Of a stretch of 20,288 nt of DNA, positions 1 through 6,189 are shown piece after piece. The position numbers and the translations under genes are program-made. Below the pieces are notes generated by a model that saw only the letters and a program-made list of their open reading frames with translations, did no database searches and was not told the origin of the DNA. Each line of letters begins with the position of its first letter. Within the stretch, counting starts at the first letter, position 1. This DNA is from JABDJZ01 sp047619685 (GTDB lineage: Bacteria; Bacteroidota; Rhodothermia; Rhodothermales; UBA10348): contig JBLHLC010000056.1 of assembly GCA_047619685.1 (NCBI GenBank), positions 1 to 20,288 on the forward strand, given 5' to 3'.

Positions 1-823
1 CCTCCAGGTTGTACTCGTCCATGCGGAAGCGCTCCGCCCCATTGAACACCTCCGGATGAGAGGTCAAATAGGAGCCTGTGTAGACGCCGACGCTGCCTGA
101 ATAATTGCTGACCGAACCGCTCTTGGTGACAATGTTGATCACACCCGACTGCGCCTGCCCATACTCCGCGTTGAAGACACCAGAGATGACCTGTAGCTCC
201 TGAATCCAGCTGTTCTCGATCTCGATCTTGGAGCCGCCACTATACTGGTTCGTGACGGGAATTCCGTCCACCAGATAGGCTACCTCGCCAGAGCGCCCTC
301 CCCGAAGGTGCAGGCGCCCCTGGGCATCGTAGGCTACGCCCGACTGCAATTCGAGAAGGTCCTTTACCTCCTGAACGGGAAGATTGGCGATGGACTCGGC
401 GCCGATATAGGATATGGAAGTGGTTCGGTCCACCTCAACCAAGGGCCGGACCGCCGTGACTATGACCTCCTCCCCTTGAATTATTTCTTCGCCCAGGCTA
501 AAATCAACGCGCGTCGTGCGGTCAATAGATACCCTAACATCCTGCTGAAGGACAGTCGCAAATCCGATCATTGAGGCGCGAACCGTATGGACTCCCGGCG
601 GCACGTTAATGATGACGTAGTCACCGTCCACGTCCGCCGCGGCGCCTAGGGTTGTACCCTGAATTACCACGGTAGCTCCGGGAAGCGGTTCGCCGCTGGC
701 CTGGTCCACAACCGTCCCTGCAATTTTGCCGGACGCCTGGCTCGCGGCAAGCACGCTTGCCGGCGAGGCCGAGATCAGGAAGGCTCCGAGGAGCACGCCG
801 AGTAGGCGAATTATCGAGACCAT
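1..823 (-). CDS. TonB-dependent receptor, N-terminal part (runs off the left edge)
   Basis: The reading frame starts at an ATG (821-823) and stays open to base 1, giving about 274 residues; the C-terminal beta-barrel lies outside the window. Residues 1-26 look like a Sec signal peptide (MVSIIRLLGV..., cleavage near VLA/ASQ). Residues about 30-115 form a carboxypeptidase-regulatory-like beta-sandwich (GTVVDQASGEPLPGATVVIQ, then DGDYVIINVPPG). Residues about 120-250 form the receptor plug, with LPVQEVKDLLELQSGV, LRGGRSGEVAYLVDGIPV and FNAEYGQAQSGVINIVTKSG. These proteins sit in the outer membrane and import ligands using TonB energy; in this phylum they often take up glycans or peptides. The ligand cannot be read from this part. 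The gene is divergent from a DeoR-type sugar regulator, which makes a carbohydrate-related substrate a reasonable inference. There is no clear Shine-Dalgarno sequence, as is common in Bacteroidota. Confidence 0.9.
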   Translation of the reverse strand, partial: MVSIIRLLGVLLGAFLISASPASVLAASQASGKIAGTVVDQASGEPLPGATVVIQGTTLGAAADVDGDYVIINVPPGVHTVRASMIGFATVLQQDVRVSIDRTTRVDFSLGEEIIQGEEVIVTAVRPLVEVDRTTSISYIGAESIANLPVQEVKDLLELQSGVAYDAQGRLHLRGGRSGEVAYLVDGIPVTNQYSGGSKIEIENSWIQELQVISGVFNAEYGQAQSGVINIVTKSGSVSNYSGSVGVYTGSYLTSHPEVFNGAERFRMDEYNLE

Positions 824-848
824 GAGGCTGGCGGTTCTGGCATACCCC

Positions 849-877
849 AGATTACCTATTCGATCACATACAGTCAA
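849..877 (-). promoter_or_regulatory. Candidate sigma70-type promoter for the TonB-dependent receptor
   Basis: Read on the minus strand, a TTGACT box (872-877) is separated by exactly 17 bases from TAATCT (849-854). This predicts a transcript start near 842 and a leader of about 20 bases before the receptor ATG. The match is to the general sigma70 consensus. Bacteroidota sigma factors often prefer a different -7 motif, so this is a pattern match only. A loose inverted repeat (CACATACAGT at 865-874 against ACTGTGTG near 900-907) overlaps the -35 box. Confidence 0.35.
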
Positions 878-973
878 CAATAATCTCGTAAACGATCAAC
901 TGTGTGCAAATAGGTGGCAATTTGATTGCTTGTTATGCCTGACTGCCTCCGATTCGGTACTATACCATCACAA

Positions 974-991
974 ATGAGCACATGTACTCAT
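974..991. promoter_or_regulatory. Near-perfect 18-bp palindrome over the deoR-like start codon (candidate operator)
   Basis: The sequence ATGAGCACATGTACTCAT equals its reverse complement at 16 of 18 positions, with a single mismatched pair, centred between 982 and 983. Its last two bases are the first two bases of the regulator's start codon at 990. DeoR-family proteins usually bind inverted repeats in their own control regions. Autoregulation is therefore a fair inference, but it has not been shown here. Confidence 0.4.
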
Positions 992-1754
992 GCAAAGCCC
1001 CGCGGAACGCCATTATTACATTCTTGAGAGACTCCGGGCTCGGGGATTTGTCACCGTCTCCGATCTTGGGCGGGACCTTGACGTTTCGGAGGCCACAATC
1101 CGGCGTGACCTGAGGCGATTGGAGGAAAGAGACCTGCTATTTCGGACGCACGGTGGCGCAAATCCACCCAGCCACCTCGTGTATGACCGGCCTGTTACAG
1201 AAAAGGCCAAGCAGCACGCGACGGAGAAGGAGCGGGTTGGGCGGGCGGCGGCGGCCATGGTTCAGGAGAATGACTCGATCATCCTTGGGTCTGGAACCAC
1301 GGTCATGCAGGTGGCCAAGCATTTGAACCCCGACACCCACGTTACCGTGCTCACCAGCGCCATCAATGTGGCAATGGAACTCTCGCGACACCCTGCGGCC
1401 GAACTAATCCAACTGGGGGGCATGGTCCGGCACACATCAACCTCAGCCGTCGGCCCCATGGCGGAGACCATGCTGAGCGCCTACTCGTGCCGGAAGTTAT
1501 TTCTGGGAGTGGACGGCCTTGACCTGGCACACGGCCTTTCAACCTCTAACCCCCTCGAGGCCAGTCTCAATCAGCGCATGATTGCTGCGGCCCAAGAGAT
1601 CATTGTCGTGACCGACAGTTCGAAATTTGGACTACGTGGCTTCAGTCAGATTTGCCCGCTTGAGCAGGTGGACAAAATCGTTACGGATGACCAACTCCCG
1701 GCCGCCACGGTGAAGCTGCTGGAAGACCGCGGCCTTGAGGTGCTCTGCGTCTAG
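990..1754 (+). CDS. DeoR/GlpR-family transcriptional regulator
   Basis: This 254-residue protein has the usual DeoR-family length and layout. Residues 5-58 are the winged helix-turn-helix (RHYYILERLRARGFVTVSDL, then the recognition-helix signature VSEATIRRDLRRLEE and the wing FRTHGGA). Residues about 75-235 are the DeoRC sugar-phosphate sensor. It shows the GSGTTVMQVAKHL phosphate-loop region, GGMVRHTSTSAVGP, LFLGVDGLD..HGLSTSNPLEASLNQRMI and VVTDSSKFG. Family members are cytoplasmic repressors, mostly of sugar catabolism, that are released by phosphorylated sugars. ATG 990 was chosen because the conserved N-terminus starts within a few residues of it; the upstream ATGs at 974 and 982 are in other frames. 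It is divergent from a TonB receptor and is therefore a likely regulator of it. The actual effector is unknown. Confidence 0.93.
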   Translation: MQSPAERHYYILERLRARGFVTVSDLGRDLDVSEATIRRDLRRLEERDLLFRTHGGANPPSHLVYDRPVTEKAKQHATEKERVGRAAAAMVQENDSIILGSGTTVMQVAKHLNPDTHVTVLTSAINVAMELSRHPAAELIQLGGMVRHTSTSAVGPMAETMLSAYSCRKLFLGVDGLDLAHGLSTSNPLEASLNQRMIAAAQEIIVVTDSSKFGLRGFSQICPLEQVDKIVTDDQLPAATVKLLEDRGLEVLCV

Positions 1755-1790
1755 CGGGTTCTTCCTTATTCTCGGGGGCATTCGATTATC

Positions 1791-2150
1791 TCAACCTTCG
1801 GCTGGATCGCGATTTCGGTCAGCTCCCTCACTCCGGCTGCTGGTGTTGTGGATCGCCTCAACCTCATCACCCTCCGCGGGAAGTTTGATGGTGTTCAGCC
1901 AACGACCGACGGCCACCAGGACTTCGTGCGTGCTGTCGGCCATCGCCCGTCCTAGATCTATGTGCGGACCGGCGGCTTCTTCCCACCTGGGCGGGCGTCT
2001 CATGCGAGCAGCAAACTCCAGACAGTCCGCCAAAACCTCCCGCCTGATCTTCCAGGATGCATGCTGCTCTGCGGGAGAAGGGACCGTCTCGATCCTGCCT
2101 GTCTCGCCTATCCTGGGGAAGACGGGCTGACGGAAGAGTGGTATCGACAT
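1791..2150 (-). CDS. Unidentified 119-residue reading frame downstream of a frameshift (remnant or chance)
   Basis: This frame overlaps the 3' end of the broken YVTN gene in another phase. Its composition (EVLADCLEFAARM..., THEVLVAVGRWLNTIKLP) looks more protein-like than the Arg/Gly/Ser-rich frame of the upstream gene over the same bases. It could be a frameshifted continuation of that pseudogene, a piece of an unrelated gene, or chance. It does not align by eye with the coiled-coil or sorting tail of the giant paralogue. I recognise no family. It ends 36 bases from the convergent deoR-like gene. Confidence 0.2.
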   Translation of the reverse strand: MSIPLFRQPVFPRIGETGRIETVPSPAEQHASWKIRREVLADCLEFAARMRRPPRWEEAAGPHIDLGRAMADSTHEVLVAVGRWLNTIKLPAEGDEVEAIHNTSSRSEGADRNRDPAEG

Positions 2151-2721
2151 CCCACAGTGTCGGACTCAGATTGTCGTCTGCCTTGTCAGCAGCCTTCCGG
2201 TAATCCTTCTGATCCTTACCCGTAGCTGTCGCCTCCAGGTCCCGGAGTGTCGTTGCGATGAACTGACGTACGTCGCTGATCCCGTGATTGTCCAGATCCT
2301 CCTCGCCTGGGTCACCCAGGTCGTTCGGCGGTGCCGCGGCCATGGGATCAAAGGACAGAATCGTCACCGTGTCGGACCCCGAGTTGGCCACCACCGCAAT
2401 GTTGGCCACCGGACTGTAGGCCAGTCCTTCCGGCTGATCACCCACGGAGATTACGTCTATCAGTACCAGACCAAACCCAATCCCCGACACGGCCAGGGGA
2501 GCCTCCGTAGTCAGCCCGGCGCCGAATTTGTAGATGGATACGGTGCCCGTCTCGTAGCTGGTTACGTAGACCAACGTTCCGTCAGGCGAAATGGCCACTT
2601 CACGAGCCGTGGAATCTGATCCCAGCTTTGTCACGGCCTTGTAGGGGTCGGCACCATATGGGTCCGGCGGAATCGCGTATACAAGCAATTCACCAGTGCC
2701 GGTGGTCATGAAGAGCATGGT

Positions 2722-2901
2722 TCCGTCAGGATTCGACTCCACGTCCCGAACCGTGCCTTCTCCCGTGCGGATAGTAGTCCCTCCGTCGGGATCTGCACTT
2801 ACGGTGCGGACCGTGCCTTCGCTGGCCAGAATGGTGACCCCACCGTCGGGGCTGATATTGGCCTCACGAGCGGAGCTCTCGCTCACCAGAATCGTGACCG
2901 C
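2722..2901 (-). repeat. Three exact 20-residue PDG units in the broken paralogue
   Basis: The 180 bases encode three consecutive 20-residue units: AVTILVSESSAREANISPDG, GVTILASEGTVRTVSADPDG and GTTIRTGEGTVRDVESNPDG. They match the block at 13233-13412 in the giant gene in number, length and register, so this arrangement predates the duplication that made the two copies. Confidence 0.85.
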
Positions 2902-2976
2902 CCACTGCGACTGGTCGACGGCCAGATTCACTTCGGCGGCGATTATGCCGTAGTCCGTAGCAATCCAGATGCCTGT

Positions 2977-3093
2977 ACCGTCGGGGTTGGCTTCCACATC
3001 CCGCGGGCTGGAATCGCTGGCCAGGATCTTGCCTCTGTCTGGGTCCGTGACCACTGAGCGTGTGGTCGACTCCGTGCTCAGCGTCCGGATGGC
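2977..3093 (-). repeat. Two PDG units (20 + 19 residues) in the broken paralogue
   Basis: The units are AIRTLSTESTTRSVVTDPDR and GKILASDSSPRDVEANPDG. The equivalent block in the giant gene (13488-13667) has three units, so one unit was gained or lost between the copies. A 75-base, 25-residue spacer separates this block from the next one, exactly as in the giant gene. Confidence 0.8.
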
Positions 3094-3531
3094 GAGATTG
3101 TCGGTACCTGACGTCGGAATAGCGTCAATGATGGATACCGACTTGCTGGAGTACTCGGCCACGTAAACCAGAGAGCCATCTGGTGAGATACCGATCCCGA
3201 TTGGGTTGAATCCTACAGGGATGGCCACTGCGCAACCAGCGCCTCCACCCCGCGCGCAGCCCAGATCAATGACCGAGACCTCGTGCGAGTTATGGTTCGT
3301 CACGTAGGCACGACTTCCGTCAGGGGTGATCACCACGCGGAGGGGCGTTTTGCCCACAAGAACAGTCCCCTCAACCAGTCCAGCCAGGGTATTAATAAAC
3401 GAAACTGAATCGCCTCCTGAATTGGTGACCACGGCCAACGTCCCATCAGGGGACACCTCGACATCCCTTGGGCTGGAGTCAGTCGAAGCGAGCTTGAGGG
3501 CTGGCTCCGACAACACCGGGACAACGTAGAG

Positions 3532-4372
3532 CTAAAACGGCAGCGAGTCGGAGCCCGACACGTTGCTCACCGAGACCAATCCAGTAGTGGCACCGATCGG
3601 GACAACTACTGAAAGCGAGGAGAGTGTCGCTCGGGTTACCGGGGCATTGATCCGACCGCTGACTCCAGAGAAGGTGACCTCGTTCTGACTTAGATCCGGC
3701 AGGAAGCCCGTCCCTTCAATGGTCAGTTTCGAGCCTTCCACCGCAGTCCGTGGTGTCAAGGCCAAAAGCTCGAATAAAGTATTGCCCGTCTTGAACGTCC
3801 AAGAGGGCACGGCACCCTGAGGCAGAGCCGTCAATGACCGACCCGCCGTGTCAAGAATTGCCGGGGAGAGCATCACTCTGTAGTCAGTGAATGCTGCCAG
3901 TCCACCCTGCGGGGCAAAGACAACACGCGTGCCCCCGTTGAGTAGCGAGAAAGCCCCCACAACACTACCGCCCGTCAGCAGGCCAACGTCAAACGACGTA
4001 GCGTTGAGTGAAGCCATATCAACGGGCACAGAGAAGTCCACGAAAATGTGGGTCTCTATGGATACGCCGGTGGCACCCTGTTGTGGACCAAAGAGCCCTG
4101 CCGTGAAGGCGGGCGTCATGGGTGTCGAGAAGGTCCGGCTAGTCGTAGCAAGGGCGCTTCCGGACGGATCCGTCAGTCCAGAAAGTACCAGTTCGTACCG
4201 GATGCCATTGGCCAAGGGCGCGTCCGGCTTGAACGCCAGAGACGTGTTGGCTGGAATCGACAGTGATCCCTCCAGAGGCTGCCCCCCGAACGGGCGGAGG
4301 ACCACGTTACCCGAGGGGGTAATTGTGGCCGCATCCATGGGCTCAGAGAAACTGACCGTGACCAACGTCCGG
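3532..4372 (-). pseudogene. Broken YVTN gene, 5'-truncated front part with Ig-like and IPT domains, ending at an in-frame TAG
   Basis: Homology to the giant protein begins abruptly at TLVTVSFSEPMD (giant copy: SLVTVTFSEAMK), near 4370. It runs through a partial Big_5/SbsA-type Ig-like domain, a second such domain (FGPQQGATGVSIETHIFVDF) and an IPT/TIG domain (LLALTPRTAVEGSKLTIEGT). It stops at TAG 3532-3534, where the giant copy has ACC (Thr) inside LEFTLYV. The frame is open for another 45 codons upstream to 4509, but those codons are the antisense of a CBS-domain fragment and are not part of this gene. Everything N-terminal in the giant homologue (beta-helix, protease, first propeller) is missing. 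The gene was therefore cut at its 5' side by a rearrangement and later gained a stop and a frameshift. Confidence 0.8.
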
Positions 4373-4756
4373 GAGGGCGTGATCCACGAGGACGAGTCCC
4401 GCATGATGAAGAGCCTGCTCGGGTTCGCAGAACTGACTGTTTCGGATGTCATGACGCCCCGGACGGTGGTCTTTGCCCTGCATACTGATCTGACCGTCGG
4501 AGAGGCCATCGCGGCTCACCCCGATATTGCGTTCTCGCGCATCCCGGTGTTCGGCGCCAGCAAGGACGAGGTGGTAGGGCTGCTGCTGCGGCACGATCTC
4601 GTCCTGGCAGCGGCCCGTGGCGAATTGTCCCGCACGCTGAACGAGTTGAAGCGCCCGATTCAGACGGTCCCGAATACCATGGGTCTACGGGTTCTGCTGG
4701 AGCTACTGACGCAAGAGCGGTCGCACATGGCGATAGTCGTCGGCGAATATGGCGTC
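4367..4756 (+). pseudogene. Fragment of a CorC/HlyC (TlyC)-type CBS-domain protein, both ends missing
   Basis: The translated stretch contains EGVIHEDESRMMKSLLGFAE, VSDVMTPRTVVFA, FSRIPVFGASKDEVVGLLLR and a final HMAIVVGEYG. These are in the same order and spacing as the CBS pair of membrane proteins in the DUF21-CBS 'hemolysin'/CorC family (ion transport or resistance). About 130 residues remain. The N-terminal membrane domain and everything after the EYG (the rest of CBS2 and the CorC_HlyC domain) are absent. The left border abuts the antisense of the broken YVTN gene at about 4367-4372. The right border abuts an antitoxin fragment on the opposite strand at about 4754. The frame happens to be open from 3887 to 4795, but the outer parts are antisense artefacts. 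I see no start codon or ribosome site of its own. Confidence 0.75.
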
Positions 4757-5080
4757 GTCATTCACGAGGACTCGCCACCGCCGATTGAGGTTTGAGTCCT
4801 TGCCGTCGCGAGACGGCGCAAGGAGCGTCGACAGGAGCCGCTTGCCTTCGAGGAGTCCAGCAAGCGCGGCGGCCAATGCGGTCTCCTCGAGGAGGTCGAG
4901 GAGCCAGCCCAAACGCTGTACATGGCTCCGAGCTACCCGGCCTCCCGCCCGCACCAACCGCTCAGGGTCGAGTTTTTCAGCCAGCTCAGCAATAGCCGTC
5001 GCGATATTGCTCCAGTAGCCGCAGGCAGCTGGAAAACGGACGATGTCGAAGGCGGTGGTCTCCGGCGTCGATACTCGGGA
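4754..5080 (-). pseudogene. C-terminal fragment of an AbiEi-family type IV antitoxin
   Basis: The minus-strand frame contains RVSTPETTAFDIVRFPAACG, then NIATAIAELAEKLDPERLV, HVQRLGWLLDLLEE and RRWRVLVND. This is the ordered signature of the C-terminal domain of AbiEi-family antitoxins (the transcriptional-repressor half of the AbiE type IV toxin-antitoxin pairs). About 108 residues survive. The N-terminal winged helix and the final residues after VND are gone, and no AbiEii nucleotidyltransferase toxin gene is present in the window. The fragment lies directly downstream of the deacylase stop at 5088 and directly against the CBS fragment at about 4754. It has no promoter or start of its own and is almost certainly non-functional. 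Confidence 0.8.
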
Positions 5081-5087
5081 CGTGCTC

Positions 5088-6188
5088 TCAGACCGCTCCC
5101 GTTGGCTTGGAATCCAGCGGCGCTGCGGAAAGGAGCATGTTGGACGAGAGTTCGTCGGAGACTTGTTGCTCAAGCCCATCATCTTCGGTTCGTCGACGAT
5201 TGAGGTCCGCCGGACGGCATTCTGCCGGGAGCTTACCGAGGTTGCAGACCGCCTCGCCAGGGCCAACGGCTGGCAGGCTGGTCATGCCGATGACGATGGC
5301 ATCAAAGGGTGCGTGAAGGGTGTCCTGCTCATGGCCCAGCAACGTGGTGTGTGTGAAGAGGGGCTGGCCCTTTTCAATCAGGTCTCCTGGCTGAATGTGG
5401 AATCTCATGAAGCCGCCGCGATCGGCCCGAATCCACTTTGACTTCTCGATGACCACTTGAAACGCTGGACGCTGCGGAGGACCAGCAAGCATCTCGAGGC
5501 CGTGCAGCATGTTGGTGATGCCGCGTGTGGCTGAGGCCACAATGCCAGGTTCTACCTTCCAGACCTCCCCCCCTTCCATGACGATAGTCGGGCAACCCGC
5601 CTTGCTTGCCTCTCGGCGAAGCGCGCCAACGGGGCCTTTCGCATTGAGGATGATCTCGGCACCAAATGACTCGGCGAGCCTTCGAACGCCCGGATTCGTC
5701 AAGTCTGCTCGGATATTGGGATAGTTGGTCCGTCTGACAGCGGCCGTATGGAGGTCTATGCCATAGTCACACCGCCCGACGATCTCGGTGAAAATGATCC
5801 GGGCCATGCGGGCGGCCAGGCTTCCCTTTCCCGATCCCGGAAACGAGCGGTTCAGATCCCGACGATCCGGGAGGTACCTGTCGTGTCGGTCGAAACCCAG
5901 GATGTTCAGAACCGGGACGAAGATGACCGTCCCGCGAAGCAGGTCGGCTGCCGGGTCTCGAATCAACTGGCGGACAGCGCCGGTTCCGTTGATCTCATCG
6001 CCATGTAGTGCCGCCGTGATGAAAACGACAGGCCCAGCCTCTTCGGCGCGGCGAATATGAATAGGAATCCGCACCGTCATGCTGCTGTAGCTTTCGCCCA
6101 CAGCCAGCGTGACGTCGCGTGACGTCCCGGCGGGGATGTCCTCGCCAAACCACTCGTCAATTCCTTTTCGTTTGCGAGTCTTTGGCAT
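5088..6188 (-). CDS. Aspartoacylase/succinylglutamate desuccinylase-like zinc hydrolase
   Basis: This is a 366-residue M14-like metallohydrolase. Zinc-binding residues are visible: HGDE (His62, Glu65) and the distal His in GIDLHT (His147). The substrate-binding motif DRRDLNRSFPG lies at about 108-118. The C-terminal half (GFMRFHIQPGDLIEKGQPLF) matches the barrel-like domain of AstE/AspA proteins. The family cleaves N-acyl amino acids. Next to RimK-type ligases such enzymes may hydrolyse an amide or peptide tag, which is inference here. ATG 6188 is preferred because it opens a family-like N-terminus (MPKTRKRKG) 1 base after the RimK stop; an in-frame ATG at 6215 would overlap rimK by 26 bases. 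The last 40 or so residues look like a poorly conserved tail, and the stop lies beside an antitoxin fragment, so the end may have been altered by the rearrangement. Confidence 0.88.
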   Translation of the reverse strand: MPKTRKRKGIDEWFGEDIPAGTSRDVTLAVGESYSSMTVRIPIHIRRAEEAGPVVFITAALHGDEINGTGAVRQLIRDPAADLLRGTVIFVPVLNILGFDRHDRYLPDRRDLNRSFPGSGKGSLAARMARIIFTEIVGRCDYGIDLHTAAVRRTNYPNIRADLTNPGVRRLAESFGAEIILNAKGPVGALRREASKAGCPTIVMEGGEVWKVEPGIVASATRGITNMLHGLEMLAGPPQRPAFQVVIEKSKWIRADRGGFMRFHIQPGDLIEKGQPLFTHTTLLGHEQDTLHAPFDAIVIGMTSLPAVGPGEAVCNLGKLPAECRPADLNRRRTEDDGLEQQVSDELSSNMLLSAAPLDSKPTGAV

Positions 6189-6189
6189 C

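Larger units (their letters stand above)
1867..3531 (-). pseudogene. Broken YVTN beta-propeller gene, 3' portion (paralogue of the giant gene at 11958)
   Basis: This is the continuation of the 3532-4372 fragment after an in-frame TAG. The frame reads LYVVPVLSEPALKLASTDSS, which aligns without gaps to LYVEPATFDTALKLSQTESA of the giant protein. YVTN propeller signatures follow: SRAYVTNHNSHEVSVIDLGC, IPVGFNPIGI and YSSKSVSIIDAIPTSGT. Blocks of 20-residue PDG units come next. By eye the two copies share roughly 60% of residues here. Homology holds to DDNLSPTLWD (about 2145), where the giant copy has EANLDAKLWT. Beyond that the frame becomes Arg/Ser/Gly-rich and ends at 1867, so a frameshift near 2140 is likely. 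The giant copy's helical region and type IX sorting tail are missing. A product could not be exported in the normal way. Confidence 0.8.

Noticed and set aside
3532..3534. Possible stop-codon readthrough (TAG) in the YVTN copy
   Set aside because: There is no sign of a readthrough context, and the gene is also 5'-truncated and frameshifted, so a nonsense mutation in a pseudogene is simpler.
3887..4795. A 302-residue plus-strand open frame
   Set aside because: Only 4367-4756 has recognisable CBS-domain content. The left part is antisense to the broken YVTN gene and the right end is antisense to the AbiEi fragment, so the long frame is a chance fusion.
4703..5266. A 187-residue minus-strand open frame
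   Set aside because: The first 60 or so residues overlap the deacylase gene in another phase and the last 20 are antisense to the CBS fragment. Only the AbiEi-like middle is real.
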